Below are positions 9,481 through 19,278 of a stretch of DNA of 64,000 nucleotides, one piece after another (within the stretch, counting starts at the first letter, position 1; each line of letters starts with the position of its first letter). The notes beneath the pieces were generated by a model, which was not told the DNA's origin, did no database searches, and was given only the letters and a program-made list of their open reading frames with translations. The stretch lies in the NCBI RefSeq assembly GCF_013364155.1, contig NZ_CP054916.1, forward strand, positions 7,408,001 to 7,472,000, read 5' to 3'. The translations under genes were made by a program, and so were the position numbers. This stretch comes from Streptomyces sp. NA02950. GTDB lineage: Bacteria > Actinomycetota > Actinomycetes > Streptomycetales > Streptomycetaceae.

Positions 9481-10326
9481 GTGGAAGCCAACACTCGTGA
9501 CACAGGGCGTCTGCCGGCTGCCTTCCTGACGCCCGGCTCCTCGTCTTTCATGGATTTCCTGGGCGCGCACTCGCCCCAGCTGCTTCCGGGGAACCGTCCG
9601 CTCCCCGCGGTGCAGGGCGCCGTCGAGGCCCCGCACGGCACCACGATCGTGGCGGCCAGCTTCCCCGGCGGAGTGGTGCTCGCCGGTGACCGCCGCGCGA
9701 CCATGGGCAATGTGATCGCCCAGCGGGACATCGAGAAGGTCTTCCCCGCCGACGAGTACTCGGCCGTCGGTATCGCGGGCACGGCCGGTATCGCCGTGGA
9801 ACTGGTCAAGCTCTTCCAGCTGGAGCTGGAGCACTTCGAGAAGGTCGAGGGCACCGTCCTCTCCCTGGAGGGCAAGGCCAACCGGCTGTCGACCATGATC
9901 CGCGGCAATCTCGGCATGGCGATGCAGGGCCTGGCCGTCGTCCCGCTCTTCGCGGGCTGGGACGTCGACCGGGAGAAGGGCCGCATCTTCTCCTACGACG
10001 TCACCGGCGGGCGCTCGGAGGAGCACGGCTTCGCGGCCACCGGCTCGGGTTCGATGTTCGCCCGGGGCGCGCTCAAGAAGCTCTACCGCGAGGACCTGAC
10101 GGAGGACCAGGCGGCCACCGCCGTCGTCCAGGCGCTCTACGACGCCGCCGACGACGACTCGGCCACCGGCGGTCCCGACCTGGCCCGGCGCATCTACCCC
10201 CTCGTCACGGTCATCACCGACGACGGCTACAAGAGGTACTCCGACGCAGAGGTGTCCGAGATCGTCCGCGCCATCCACGAGCGGCGGCTCGAAGAGCCGG
10301 ACGGCCCCCGCGCCGCCCTGCTCTGA
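9481..10326 (+). CDS. prcB: 20S proteasome beta subunit PrcB
   Basis: The catalytic N-terminal-nucleophile subunit. GTG at 9481 gives 281 residues, the expected length. An approximately 53-residue propeptide ends in APHG, and autocleavage exposes Thr54 ([11 protein letters not shown]) as the nucleophile. The conserved ADR-type element ([12 protein letters not shown]) and [11 protein letters not shown] follow. Fourteen beta subunits form the two inner rings of the barrel. The stop is 53 bp before prcA, with which it is presumably co-transcribed and co-assembled. Confidence 0.98.
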   Translation: MEANTRDTGRLPAAFLTPGSSSFMDFLGAHSPQLLPGNRPLPAVQGAVEAPHGTTIVAASFPGGVVLAGDRRATMGNVIAQRDIEKVFPADEYSAVGIAGTAGIAVELVKLFQLELEHFEKVEGTVLSLEGKANRLSTMIRGNLGMAMQGLAVVPLFAGWDVDREKGRIFSYDVTGGRSEEHGFAATGSGSMFARGALKKLYREDLTEDQAATAVVQALYDAADDDSATGGPDLARRIYPLVTVITDDGYKRYSDAEVSEIVRAIHERRLEEPDGPRAALL

Positions 10327-10379
10327 GAGGACGGTTGACCCGGAATGCATTCGCCACTGACAGAAGGGACGGACAGCCG

Positions 10380-11138
10380 GTGACGACGCCGTTCTATGTA
10401 TCTCCTCAGCAGGCCATGGCCGACCGCGCCGAGTACGCCCGCAAGGGCATCGCGCGCGGCCGCAGCGTGGTCGTGCTGCAGTACTCCGACGGCATCCTGT
10501 TCGTCGCCGAGAACCCGTCCCGCGCCCTGCACAAGGTCAGCGAGATCTACGACCGCATCGCCTTCGCCGCGGTCGGCAAGTACAACGAGTTCGAGAACCT
10601 GCGCATCGGCGGTGTCCGCTACGCCGATCTGCGCGGCTACACCTACGACCGTGACGACGTCACGGCCCGTGGTCTGGCCAATGTCTACGCACAGACGCTG
10701 GGCACCATCTTCTCCAGCGCCGCCGAGAAGCCGTACGAGGTCGAGCTGATCGTCGCCGAGGTCGGGGAGGCCCCCGAGGACGACCAGATCTACCGTCTGC
10801 CGCACGACGGCTCCATCGTGGACGAGCACGGCTCGGTCGCGGTGGGTGGCAACGCCGACCAGATCAGCAGCTACCTCGATCAGCGCCACCGCGACGGCAT
10901 GACCCTCGCCGAAGCGCTCAAGCTGGCCGTCGAGTCGCTCGCCCGCGACAACAACGGCGGTGAGCGCAGTCTCACCGCCGAGCAGCTCGAGGTCGCGGTC
11001 CTGGACCGCAAGCGCCCCCAGCAGCGGAAGTTCAAGCGCGTGCTCGGCCGCCAGCTCTCCCGGCTCCTGGAGTCGGAGGACACCGCCGCCGAGGAGGACG
11101 CGTCCGCCTCCTCCGAGACGGACGAGTCCGAGGAGTAA
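10380..11138 (+). CDS. prcA: 20S proteasome alpha subunit PrcA
   Basis: The structural and gating subunit of the outer rings. GTG at 10380, preceded by AGAAGGGA, gives 252 residues beginning [20 protein letters not shown], the conserved actinobacterial N-terminus; an open frame from 10335 adds an unlikely extension. The alpha-type helix H0 region and [20 protein letters not shown] are visible, and no N-terminal Thr nucleophile is present. The C-terminal 25 residues are strongly acidic ([13 protein letters not shown]) and disordered. Arc docks onto this ring through its C-terminal GQYL. Confidence 0.97.
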   Translation: MTTPFYVSPQQAMADRAEYARKGIARGRSVVVLQYSDGILFVAENPSRALHKVSEIYDRIAFAAVGKYNEFENLRIGGVRYADLRGYTYDRDDVTARGLANVYAQTLGTIFSSAAEKPYEVELIVAEVGEAPEDDQIYRLPHDGSIVDEHGSVAVGGNADQISSYLDQRHRDGMTLAEALKLAVESLARDNNGGERSLTAEQLEVAVLDRKRPQQRKFKRVLGRQLSRLLESEDTAAEEDASASSETDESEE

Positions 11139-11154
11139 CCACCCCGCCCCACCC

Positions 11155-11184
11155 GCGCCCCGGCGGCCCCAGGCCCCGGGGCGC
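11155..11184. terminator. Intrinsic terminator after prcA
   Basis: A perfect 9-bp GC stem (11155-11163 with 11176-11184) and a 12-base loop, 16 bp past the prcA stop. It lies between convergent prcA and the LacI gene. The remaining 230 bp up to 11415 is GC-rich with no gene that I can support. Confidence 0.65.
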
Positions 11185-11415
11185 GCCGCTGCGTGAGGCC
11201 CCACGGTGGTGGGGGAGCGTGGATCGGCGCGTGTGCCGTGTCTGGGCGCCGCGTGGGGTGGTGACACGCGGCCACCCGCCGCCCGGGCGCCGGGCCCTGC
11301 CCGGTGGGAGCCGCGTGCGTGGACGTCACCCGGGGGGCGCGCGGGCACCTGCGGTTCCGGTGGCGCTCACCGACGTCCAGGGCAACCCCGTGGCACGCCC
11401 CGGGGCCCCGGTGGG

Positions 11416-12495
11416 CTACCGCGGGGGAGGGGCCGTGGAACCTCGGGTGAGGAGGTCCACCGGGAGGGTGGTGTCCTGGGCCGGTTCGCCGTTCAGGACC
11501 GCCATCAGGGCCCGCATCCCCGCCGCCCCCACCGCTTCCGCGGGCAGCCGTACCGTCGTCAGCTCCGGCTCCACCGCGGTGGCCAGCGCCAGGTCGTCGA
11601 AGCCCGTCACGGACACGTCGTCCGGCACCCGCAGCCCCAGCCGCCGGGCCGCCTTGCAGGCGCCCGCCGCCAGGATGTCGTCGTCGCACACCAGTGCCGT
11701 GGGACGCGGGCCCGGGGCGGCCAGGACGCGTTCGGCCGCCCGGCGGCCCTCCTCGACGCTCAGCCCCGCCGGTTCGGCGCTCAGCGTCACACCGTCCGCC
11801 GCGCCCAGCGTCGCCGCGAAGGCGCCGGCGCGTACCCGGAAGGTCCAGGAGTCCACGGTCGCCGCGAGATGGGCGATACGGCGGTGGCCGAGGGCGAGGA
11901 GGTGGCCCGCCACCTGCCGGGCGCCGTCCGCGATGTCGAGGTTGACGGCCGCGGCCGCGTCGGCCGGGTCGCTGTCGAGCATCACCAGCGGCAGCCCGCC
12001 ACCGCGCACCGCCGCCAGCGCGTCGGCCGCCATGGAGGAGGCGATCACACCGTCGAGCGAGGCACGCGCGGAGTCGAACGGGTCCCGGGCGGGGCCGACG
12101 CCCTCGGGGGAGGGATAGAGCACCACCCCGAAGCCGTGGTCGGCGGCGACCCGGGCCGCGCCCGTGTACACCCGGGCGAAGAACTCGGTCGTCAGGGCGG
12201 GCACCACCAGCAGCGCGGTCCGGGTGCGGCCCAGCCGCAGACTGCGCGCCGCGAGGTTGGGCCGGTAGCCCAGTTGGCGTGCCGCGGCGCGCACCGTCTC
12301 CGCGGTGCGCGCGGACACCCGGCCGGACCACTTGTCCCCGAGGACCAGGGAGACCGTCGCCTGGGAGACCCCCGCGACCCGCGCCACGTCCCGGCTGGTG
12401 GCCCGACCCGCCGCCGTGCGGTCCCCGTCCGCCGCGGTGTCACCCGTGCGGCCGGTCCCCGGGACACCTCTCTCAGCGGCCCCGCTCGCCACCAT
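11416..12495 (-). CDS. LacI-family transcriptional repressor
   Basis: Start set at ATG 12495, giving 359 residues; the open frame runs much further upstream but through the divergent MFS gene. A 34-residue N-terminal extension precedes the LacI helix-turn-helix ATSRDVARVAGVSQATVSLVL and its hinge helix (YRPNLAARSL). The periplasmic-binding-like sensor domain follows (TEFFARVYTGAARVA; VPDDVSVTGFDDL). The effector is unknown. It is divergent from an MFS transporter, and a perfect-armed palindrome in the 150-bp gap is the probable operator for both. Confidence 0.93.
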   Translation of the reverse strand: MVASGAAERGVPGTGRTGDTAADGDRTAAGRATSRDVARVAGVSQATVSLVLGDKWSGRVSARTAETVRAAARQLGYRPNLAARSLRLGRTRTALLVVPALTTEFFARVYTGAARVAADHGFGVVLYPSPEGVGPARDPFDSARASLDGVIASSMAADALAAVRGGGLPLVMLDSDPADAAAAVNLDIADGARQVAGHLLALGHRRIAHLAATVDSWTFRVRAGAFAATLGAADGVTLSAEPAGLSVEEGRRAAERVLAAPGPRPTALVCDDDILAAGACKAARRLGLRVPDDVSVTGFDDLALATAVEPELTTVRLPAEAVGAAGMRALMAVLNGEPAQDTTLPVDLLTRGSTAPPPR

Positions 12496-12574
12496 CGCTT
12501 CCGCTTCCCTCCGCCGTCCCGGCGATCCGCGCCGTCCGCGCGTCCGGGAGTGGACCCGCGGCTGGCCGCCATGG

Positions 12575-12601
12575 TACGTATGACGACGGACGTTATACGT
12601 A
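12575..12601. promoter_or_regulatory. Probable LacI-family operator
   Basis: A 27-bp palindrome with arms TACGTATGACG (12575-12585) and CGTTATACGTA (12591-12601), one mismatch per 11-bp arm, around a 5-base centre. It sits mid-way between the divergent lacI-type and MFS genes, is far more AT-rich than its surroundings, and has the size of a LacI-dimer site. Confidence 0.7.
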
Positions 12602-12645
12602 AAACTTGACCATGACCCGCATCGACCACGAGGAGGGCACGGACG

Positions 12646-14037
12646 ATGGCGGCTGGCTACGGGGACCTGCTGCGCACCCGCCATGCGGCGCGGCTGCTCA
12701 CCGGCACGCTCATCGGACGACTGCCGAATGCCACGGCCGCCATCGCGGTGCTGCTGTTCGCGCGTGCGGAGGGCGGCAGTTACGCCCTGGCCGGGGCGCT
12801 GTCGGCCGTCTACGGCGCGGCCAACGCCATCGGCCAGCCACTGCTGGGCCGAGCCGTGGACCGCTTCGGCCAGCCGCGGGTGATGCTGCCCGCCGCGGTG
12901 GCGTCCGCGCTCGGGATGGCGCTGTTCGTCGTGGTAGGGCTCGACCCGCTGCCCGTGGCCTGCGCCGCGATGCTGATCGCGGGCGGCTTCACCCCGCCGC
13001 TGGAGGGCGGGCTGCGGGCGCTGTGGCCGAGCGTGCTGGGGCGCGAGGACCGTATCCACGCCGCCTACGCGCTGGACGCGGTGGCCCAGGAGGTGATGTT
13101 CGCGGTCGGGCCGCTGCTGGTGACCTTGGTGGTCGCCCTGTGGTCGGAGAGGGCCGCGCTGCTGGTCATCAACGCCCTCGGGGTCGCGGGCGCGCTGTCC
13201 GTCGTGGTGTCGCCACCGTCCCGTCGGTGGCGCTCCGCGCCGCGCGAGGCGCACTGGCTGGGCGCGCTGCGTTCACCCGGGCTCCTGGTGCTGCTCGGCT
13301 CGTTCTTCTTCGTCGGACTCGCCCTCGGCGCCATCGCGGTGGCCTCGGTCGCCTACGCCGACGAGCACGGCGGCGGCATGGTCTCCAGCTATCTGCTGTC
13401 CGCGCTCGGCGCGGGTGCGCTGGTCGGTGGGGTGGTCTACGGCGCCCGCCCCTGGGCCGGGTCGCCCGAACGGCGGCTGCTGGGGCTGGTGGCCGCGCTC
13501 GCGCTGGGTTATCTGCCGCTGATGCTGGTGCCCGGTGTGGTGCCGATGACCGTACTCGCCGGGGTGGCGGGTGTGTTTCTGGCTCCGGCGCTGGCCTGCG
13601 CGTTCGTCGTGGTCGACCGGCACGCCCCCGGGGGTACGGTCACCGAGGCGTTCTCCTGGCTGGTGACCACCTTCGTGGTCGGCAGCGCGGTGGGGACGGC
13701 GGTCGCCGGACCGGCGGTCGAGTTCGGCGGTGTGGGTCCCGGATTCGCCGTCCCCGGGATCGCCGGAGCGGCCGGGCTGGTGGTGCTGCTGGCCGCCCGG
13801 CGGCTCCTGGCCGAACCCGGCGCCGAACCCGGCGCCGAGTCCGCCACCGGACCGGACCCCGAACCCGCCACCCGGCCCGCCACCGAACCGGACACCCAGC
13901 ACGCCGCGGCGGCCCGTCCGGACGCGCCTCCCGAGCCGCTTCCCGACGCGTTTCCCCCGGCGCCGGGTTCACCCGCTGCGGAAAATGATCGCAACCGTGC
14001 GGCCGAACCCGGTTTCAGAGCAGGCCATCAGGCGTAA
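12646..14037 (+). CDS. MFS transporter
   Basis: 463 residues with about twelve hydrophobic segments and the MFS loop 2-3 element LLGRAVDRFGQPRV, followed by EDRIHAAYALDAVAQE. The last 85 residues are a hydrophilic Pro/Ala/Glu-rich tail (repeats of GAEPGAE and PATRPATEP), probably cytosolic and disordered. Its substrate is unknown; control by the divergent LacI-type regulator is likely. Although it lies inside the proteasome locus and ends 10 bp before pafA, nothing in the sequence links it to Pup biology. Confidence 0.9.
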   Translation: MAAGYGDLLRTRHAARLLTGTLIGRLPNATAAIAVLLFARAEGGSYALAGALSAVYGAANAIGQPLLGRAVDRFGQPRVMLPAAVASALGMALFVVVGLDPLPVACAAMLIAGGFTPPLEGGLRALWPSVLGREDRIHAAYALDAVAQEVMFAVGPLLVTLVVALWSERAALLVINALGVAGALSVVVSPPSRRWRSAPREAHWLGALRSPGLLVLLGSFFFVGLALGAIAVASVAYADEHGGGMVSSYLLSALGAGALVGGVVYGARPWAGSPERRLLGLVAALALGYLPLMLVPGVVPMTVLAGVAGVFLAPALACAFVVVDRHAPGGTVTEAFSWLVTTFVVGSAVGTAVAGPAVEFGGVGPGFAVPGIAGAAGLVVLLAARRLLAEPGAEPGAESATGPDPEPATRPATEPDTQHAAAARPDAPPEPLPDAFPPAPGSPAAENDRNRAAEPGFRAGHQA

Positions 14038-14046
14038 TGTTCAGTC

Positions 14047-15408
14047 ATGGACCGCCGCATTTTCGGGCTGGAGAACGAGTACGGCGTCACGTGCACATTC
14101 AGGGGACAGCGCCGGCTGTCTCCTGACGAAGTGGCGCGGTACCTCTTCCGCCGTGTTGTCTCCTGGGGCCGCAGCAGCAATGTCTTCCTGCGCAACGGCG
14201 CCCGCCTCTATCTCGACGTGGGCTCGCACCCGGAATACGCAACCCCCGAGTGCGACAACGTGACCGAGCTGGTCACCCACGACAAGGCAGGCGAGCGCAT
14301 TCTCGAGGGTCTGCTCGTGGACGCAGAGCGCCGCCTGCACGAGGAGGGAATCGCGGGCGACGTCTATCTCTTCAAGAACAACACCGACTCGGCGGGCAAC
14401 TCCTACGGCTGCCACGAGAACTATCTGGTGGCCCGCCACGGGGAGTTCTCCCGGCTCGCCGACATTCTCATCCCGTTCCTGGTGACGCGGCAGCTGCTGT
14501 GCGGCGCGGGCAAAGTGCTCCAGACCCCGCGCGGCGCCGTCTACTGCGTCAGTCAGCGGGCCGAGCACATCTGGGAGGGCGTCAGCTCCGCCACCACCCG
14601 CTCCCGGCCGATCATCAACACCCGTGACGAGCCGCACGCCGACGCCGAGCGCTACCGCCGGCTGCATGTCATCGTCGGTGACTCCAACATGTCCGAGACC
14701 ACCATGCTGCTCAAGGTCGGCGCCACCGACCTGGTGCTCCGCATGATCGAGGCGGGCACCGTGATGCGCGACCTGACCCTGGAGAACCCGATCCGGGCCA
14801 TCCGCGAGGTCAGCCACGACATCACCGGTCAGCGCAAGGTCCGGCTGGCCAGCGGGCGCGAGGCGTCCGCGCTGGAGGTCCAGCAGGAGTACTACGAGAA
14901 GGCCGTCGACTTCTGCGAGCGCCGCGGTATCCGCACCGGCACCGTCGAGCGCGTCCTGGAGCTGTGGGGCCGCACCCTGGAGGCGGTGCGCACCGAGGAT
15001 CTGGACCGGATCGCCACCGAAATCGACTGGGTGATGAAGTACAAACTCATCGAGCGGTACCGGGCCAAGAACAACATCACCATGTCCCATCCACGCATCG
15101 CCCAGATAGACCTCGCCTACCACGACATCCACCGCCGCCGGGGGCTCTACTATCTGCTGGAGAAGCGTGGTCAGGCGGCCCGGGTCTGCAACGACCTGAA
15201 AATCTTCGAGGGCAAGTCGGTTCCCCCGCAGACCACTCGCGCACGGCTGCGCGGCGACTTCATCCGCCGGGCCCAGGAACAGCGCCGCGATTTCACCGTG
15301 GACTGGGTGCATCTGAAGCTCAATGACCAGGCGCAGCGCACGGTGCTGTGCAAGGACCCGTTCCGGTCGGTCGACGACCGGGTGGAGAAACTCATCGCCG
15401 GTATGTGA
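14047..15408 (+). CDS. pafA: Pup-protein ligase PafA
   Basis: A 453-residue glutamine-synthetase-fold ligase that joins the Pup C-terminal Glu side chain to substrate lysines using ATP. It starts at ATG 14047, ten bases after the MFS stop. The metal-binding glutamates are in FGLENEYG. The catalytic Asp block is [16 protein letters not shown], and the shared Dop/PafA block [21 protein letters not shown] is present. It lacks the Dop-specific insert. A terminator follows. It may be translated partly by read-through from the MFS gene. Confidence 0.97.
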   Translation: MDRRIFGLENEYGVTCTFRGQRRLSPDEVARYLFRRVVSWGRSSNVFLRNGARLYLDVGSHPEYATPECDNVTELVTHDKAGERILEGLLVDAERRLHEEGIAGDVYLFKNNTDSAGNSYGCHENYLVARHGEFSRLADILIPFLVTRQLLCGAGKVLQTPRGAVYCVSQRAEHIWEGVSSATTRSRPIINTRDEPHADAERYRRLHVIVGDSNMSETTMLLKVGATDLVLRMIEAGTVMRDLTLENPIRAIREVSHDITGQRKVRLASGREASALEVQQEYYEKAVDFCERRGIRTGTVERVLELWGRTLEAVRTEDLDRIATEIDWVMKYKLIERYRAKNNITMSHPRIAQIDLAYHDIHRRRGLYYLLEKRGQAARVCNDLKIFEGKSVPPQTTRARLRGDFIRRAQEQRRDFTVDWVHLKLNDQAQRTVLCKDPFRSVDDRVEKLIAGM

Positions 15409-15432
15409 GATGGCGGACGGCTTATGTGCCGC

Positions 15433-15465
15433 GCGGGCCCCGTGCGTTCCTCGGACGGGGCCCGC
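15433..15465 (+). terminator. Intrinsic terminator after pafA
   Basis: A perfect 11-bp GC stem (15433-15443 with 15455-15465) with an 11-base loop, 24 bp after the pafA stop and 58 bp before the next gene. Confidence 0.75.
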
Positions 15466-15522
15466 CGTACGACGTAGAGTGACGCGCATCGTCCATCGCA
15501 AGATCTACGTAACGAGGACTCC

Positions 15523-16518
15523 GTGCGCCGACGCTCCGTACTCCTTGCCGTGCCCGCGGGCCTGCTGACGCTTGCCGGCTGCGGTGACGACAAGTCAGGA
15601 TCCGACAAGGCATCACCGTCCAAGGAGCCCACCAGCCCGACGCCGTCGCCGGCCCCCACCGGCAAGATCGTGAGCGGGCCGGTGCCCCCCATCACCTCCG
15701 GTGAGGACTTCGGTGACAAGCCGAAGATCGCCAAGGGGGCGGGCAAACCCTCCTCGGACCTGGCGGTCAAGACGGTCATCAAGGGGAACGGGCCGACCAC
15801 GGCCAAGAAGGACTTCCTCCAGGTCAACTACCTCGGCCAGATCTGGAGCAGCGCCAAGGTCCTCGACACTTCGTACGACAAGAAGAAGCCCGCCACCTTC
15901 CAGCTGGGCGCCGGCCAGGTCATCCCGGGCTGGGACCAGGCGCTGGTGGAGCGGAAGGTCGGCAGCCGGCTGGAGCTCGCCGTACCGCCCGCCTACGCCT
16001 ACGGCAAGCAGGGCCAGCCGCAGGCGGGCATCAAGGGCACCGACACGCTGGTGTTCGTCATCGACCTCGTCGACCGCTTCAACGGCAAGAGCTCGGCCAA
16101 GGGCGACAAGGTGGCCCAGAGCAATATCGACCTGCCCAAGGTGTCCGCCAACACCGACGGCAAGGCGCCCACCATCACCGTCCCCAAGAAGGCCGCGCCG
16201 AAGAAGCTGGTCTCGGAGTACGTCATCGAGGGCGACGGCCCGAAGGTGAAGAAGACCGACGCGCTGCTCGTCCAGTACAAGGGCGTGCTGTGGAAGAACG
16301 GCAAGCAGTTCGACGCCACCTACAAGCGCGGCGAACTGGCCCAGTTCTCCCTCCAGCAGGTCGTCAAGGGCTGGTCCCAGGGGCTCACCGGCAAGAAGGT
16401 GGGCAGCCGGGTGCTGGTCGTCGTACCGCCCGACCTGGGCTACAAGGACGAGGCCAAGCCGGGCATCCCGGCCAACTCCACGCTGGTCTTCTGCGTCGAC
16501 ATCCTGGCGGTTCTGTAA
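15523..16518 (+). CDS. FKBP-type peptidyl-prolyl isomerase, lipoprotein, two domains
   Basis: GTG start at 15523 with AACGAGGA upstream; 331 residues. The signal peptide ends in the lipobox LAGC (Cys20), so the protein is lipid-anchored outside the membrane. A Ser/Pro/Thr-rich linker leads to two FKBP domains (about 75-180 and 225-331). Each has the family core: VIPGWDQALVERKVGSRLEL then PPAYAYG in the first, and VVKGWSQGLTGKKVGSRVLV then PPDLGYKD in the second. It probably helps fold exported proteins. A cytosolic FKBP follows 39 bp later. Confidence 0.93.
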   Translation: MRRRSVLLAVPAGLLTLAGCGDDKSGSDKASPSKEPTSPTPSPAPTGKIVSGPVPPITSGEDFGDKPKIAKGAGKPSSDLAVKTVIKGNGPTTAKKDFLQVNYLGQIWSSAKVLDTSYDKKKPATFQLGAGQVIPGWDQALVERKVGSRLELAVPPAYAYGKQGQPQAGIKGTDTLVFVIDLVDRFNGKSSAKGDKVAQSNIDLPKVSANTDGKAPTITVPKKAAPKKLVSEYVIEGDGPKVKKTDALLVQYKGVLWKNGKQFDATYKRGELAQFSLQQVVKGWSQGLTGKKVGSRVLVVVPPDLGYKDEAKPGIPANSTLVFCVDILAVL

Positions 16519-16557
16519 GACTGTGCGGGTTGCCCACAACGTGACAGGAGCAATTTC

Positions 16558-16929
16558 GTGAGCATCGAGAAGCCCGAGGTCGATTTCCCGGGTGGCGAGC
16601 CGCCGACCGATCTCCAGATCAAGGACATCTGGGAGGGTGACGGCCCCGTGGCGAAGGCCGGCAGCAACATCGCCGTCCACTACGTCGGCGTGGCCTTCAG
16701 CACCGGCGAGGAGTTCGACGCCAGCTACAACCGCAACACCCCGCTGCGGATCCAGCTCGGTGTCGGACAGGTCATCCCCGGCTGGGACCAGGGTCTCCAG
16801 GGCATGAAGGTCGGCGGACGCCGCCAGCTGATCATCCCGCCGAACCTGGCCTACGGCGACCGCGGTGCCGGTGGCCGGATCAAGCCGGGCGAGACGCTGA
16901 TCTTCGTCTGCGACCTGGTCTCCGCCTGA
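16558..16929 (+). CDS. FKBP-type peptidyl-prolyl cis-trans isomerase, cytosolic
   Basis: A single-domain FKBP of 123 residues starting at GTG 16558 with AGGAG at 16546-16550. The active-site pattern is complete: VHYVGVAFSTGEEFDAS, VIPGWDQGLQGMKVGGRR and PPNLAYGDRGAGG, with the conserved Trp of the FK506/proline pocket. There is no signal peptide, so it acts in the cytosol. It follows the lipoprotein FKBP at short distance and ends in a very strong terminator. Confidence 0.95.
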   Translation: MSIEKPEVDFPGGEPPTDLQIKDIWEGDGPVAKAGSNIAVHYVGVAFSTGEEFDASYNRNTPLRIQLGVGQVIPGWDQGLQGMKVGGRRQLIIPPNLAYGDRGAGGRIKPGETLIFVCDLVSA

Positions 16930-16946
16930 GACCCGGGTGAGCCCCG

Positions 16947-16986
16947 CCGAGGGCCCCTGCCCGCGGGCAGGGGCCCTCGGCTTTTG
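16947..16986 (+). terminator. Strong intrinsic terminator after FKBP gene
   Basis: Two perfect 17-base complementary arms (16947-16963 and 16964-16980) followed by CTTTT. It separates the FKBP genes from pafB. Confidence 0.92.
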
Positions 16987-17043
16987 CCGCGCGTCCCGGT
17001 AGCGGTACGGTCACGGTCGTAGGGTCATAGAGAAAGGGCGTCG

Positions 17044-18021
17044 ATGGCGATTGCCAAGGCCGAGCGGCTGATGAATCTGGCGCTGTGCCTGCTGGGAACC
17101 CGGCGCCCGCTGACCAAACGGGAGTTGCGCGGCTCCATCGAGGCGTACCTGGAGGCGGGCGGCGCCGCGGGCGGCGGCAACGACGACGCCTTCAACCGCA
17201 TGTTCGAGCGCGACAAGGACGATCTGCGCGAACTCGGCCTGGTCATCGAGACGGTGGAGGGCATCGACGGCGAGGTCGGCTATCTCGCCCGCCGTGACAG
17301 CAACCGGCTGCCCCCCATCACCCTGGACGCCGAGGAGGCCGCCGCCCTGGGCCTGGCCGCCAAGGTCTGGCAGCAGGCCCGGCTCGCGGGAGCGGCCAGC
17401 GGCGCCCTCCAGAAGCTGCGCGCCGCCGGGATGCCGGTCGCCGAGGACCCGTACGACACCCAGGCGCACAGCGCGCTGGAGCCGCATATCCCGGTCCACG
17501 AGGCGGCCTTCGAACCGCTCATGCTCGCCTGCCGCGACCGCCGCCCCGTCGTCTTCGACTACCGCAAGTCCAACGCCGCCCGCCCCGAGCAGCGCCAGGT
17601 CGAGCCCTGGGCGCTGGAGTGCTGGCGCGGCCAGTGGTACCTGGCCGGCTGGGACCGCGAGCGGACCGCCGAGCGGGTCTTCCGGCTCTCCCGGATCTGC
17701 GGCCGGGTCCGGCTGCGCACCGGCGCCTTCACCGCCGAGGTGCCCGACCACGTCACCGTGCGCGAGACCGTGGAGACCTGGTCGGGCGAGACCGCCACCG
17801 GCACCGCCCGGATCCGGCTGCGCTCCGGTCACGGCTATCCGCTGCGGGCCAAGGCGCTGTCCACCGCCCCGGCCGGGGACGGCTGGGACGAGCTGGAGAT
17901 CCCGTACGGGCACGGCCTGGACGCCTGGCTGGTGGAGTTCGGCCCGGACGTGGTGGTGCTGGCGCCCGACGAACTGCGGGCGGATGTCGTGGACCGGCTG
18001 CGCGCCGTGGCCAAGGGCTGA
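17044..18021 (+). CDS. pafB: DNA-damage transcriptional regulator subunit PafB (WYL domain)
   Basis: 325 residues with an N-terminal winged-helix region (about 1-75, RPLTKRELRGSIEAYLE, FERDKDDLRELG). A WYL domain follows at about 150-215 (QVEPWALECWRGQWYLAGWD, RVFRLSRI), with the WCX extension at the C-terminus. PafB and PafC together activate the LexA/RecA-independent mycobacterial DNA-damage response, and the WYL domains are thought to sense single-stranded nucleic acid. The names reflect linkage to pafA; no pupylation role is implied. pafC starts 19 bp downstream. Confidence 0.95.
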   Translation: MAIAKAERLMNLALCLLGTRRPLTKRELRGSIEAYLEAGGAAGGGNDDAFNRMFERDKDDLRELGLVIETVEGIDGEVGYLARRDSNRLPPITLDAEEAAALGLAAKVWQQARLAGAASGALQKLRAAGMPVAEDPYDTQAHSALEPHIPVHEAAFEPLMLACRDRRPVVFDYRKSNAARPEQRQVEPWALECWRGQWYLAGWDRERTAERVFRLSRICGRVRLRTGAFTAEVPDHVTVRETVETWSGETATGTARIRLRSGHGYPLRAKALSTAPAGDGWDELEIPYGHGLDAWLVEFGPDVVVLAPDELRADVVDRLRAVAKG

Positions 18022-18040
18022 GGGGACGGACCGACTTCAT

Positions 18041-19012
18041 ATGGCCGGAAACGCCATCGACCAGACCCGCCGGATGCTGTCCCTGGTGACGTATCTGCGC
18101 GAACGCCCCGGCGCCCGCGTCGCCGAGGTCGCCCGGGCCTTCGGCATCAGCGAGGACGAGCTGATCTCCGACCTCGATGTGCTGCCGCTGTGCGGCACCA
18201 GCTTCCGCGGCGGGGACCTGCTGGACATCGACACCGACGGTGAGCGGATCTGGTGGCACAACCCCGATGCCACCGGCACGAGCACCGGCGAACCGCTGCG
18301 GCTGGCCGCCGACGAGGCCACCGCGCTGCTGGTGGCCGCCCGCGCCGTGGCCACCCTCCCCGGACTGCGGGAGAGCGACCGGGACGCGCTGCTGCGGGCC
18401 ACCGCCAAATTGGAGGCCGCCGCGGGTGAGGCGGCCGGGGCCAGCGCCCGGCTCTCGGTCACCTTCGAGTCCGAGGGCGGGGTCTTCGCCGATGTCGACC
18501 GGGCCATCTCCGAGCGGCGACGGCTCTGGCTGCGCTACTACTCACCCGCACGCGACGAGATCACCGAGCGCGAGGTCGACCCGATCCGGCTGTTCGCCGT
18601 CGGCCGCACCTATATGGAGGCGTGGTGCCGGCTCTCCGAGGCGCGGCGCACCTTCCGGCTGGACCGGGTCGTGGAGATCAGACTGCTGGACGACGCCTCC
18701 GACCCGCCCCCGATCGAGCTGCGCGATCTGTCGGAGCTGTCCACCGGGCTGGTGCAGACCGGCGCCGAGGACCCCGAGGTGGTCATCGAGGTGGCTCCCG
18801 GCGGACGCTGGGTCGCCGAGTACTACCCGCACGACAGCGCGGATGAGCTGCCCGACGGCGGTCTGCGGATCACGCTGCGCACCCCCGACCCCGGTTCGCT
18901 GCGGCGGCTGGCACTCCGGCTGGGCAGGGACGGCCGGATCGTCTCCCCGCAGGGGCTCGCGGACAGTGCGCGGGACGCGGCGCAGCGGGCGCTCGCGGCG
19001 TACGGTGAGTGA
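18041..19012 (+). CDS. pafC: DNA-damage transcriptional regulator subunit PafC (WYL domain)
   Basis: Start set at ATG 18041 after AGGGGACGGA; 323 residues. The open frame extends upstream only as an overlap with pafB. The N-terminal winged helix reads RMLSLVTYLRERPGARVAEVARAFG, and the WYL domain reads VDPIRLFAVGRTYMEAWCRLS with RTFRLDRV. It ends with the WCX domain. It is the partner of PafB, with which it forms a co-transcribed heterodimer-like activator. Two small genes follow within 15 bp and 10 bp. Confidence 0.95.
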   Translation: MAGNAIDQTRRMLSLVTYLRERPGARVAEVARAFGISEDELISDLDVLPLCGTSFRGGDLLDIDTDGERIWWHNPDATGTSTGEPLRLAADEATALLVAARAVATLPGLRESDRDALLRATAKLEAAAGEAAGASARLSVTFESEGGVFADVDRAISERRRLWLRYYSPARDEITEREVDPIRLFAVGRTYMEAWCRLSEARRTFRLDRVVEIRLLDDASDPPPIELRDLSELSTGLVQTGAEDPEVVIEVAPGGRWVAEYYPHDSADELPDGGLRITLRTPDPGSLRRLALRLGRDGRIVSPQGLADSARDAAQRALAAYGE

Positions 19013-19025
19013 AGGGACGCACACA

Positions 19026-19268
19026 GTGACCCCTGGGGGGAATCCCGCCTCAGTGATCTTCAAGGCGGCGTGTCCGGAGTGCCGCGGCCGCTTCGAGCTG
19101 GCCGCGGCGGCGCTCCGGCTGGCGATCGGGGCCAGCGACCGCACCACCTTCTACTCCTTCACCTGCCCCGACTGCGGTTCGGCGGTGCGCAAACCGGCCG
19201 GTGAGCGGATCGTGGAGCTGCTCACCGGCGGCGGGGTGCGTACGCTGCGGCTGCACTCCACGGTCTAG
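19026..19268 (+). CDS. Small zinc-ribbon protein
   Basis: 80 residues from GTG 19026 with GAAGGGA at 19011-19017. Two CPxC knuckles, ACPECRGRFEL and FTCPDCGSAV, about 30 residues apart form a typical zinc ribbon. The rest is short and soluble. It starts 13 bp after pafC and is probably part of that operon. Function unknown; nucleic-acid or protein binding is the usual role of such ribbons. Confidence 0.82.
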   Translation: MTPGGNPASVIFKAACPECRGRFELAAAALRLAIGASDRTTFYSFTCPDCGSAVRKPAGERIVELLTGGGVRTLRLHSTV

Positions 19269-19278
19269 GCTCTCCGTC

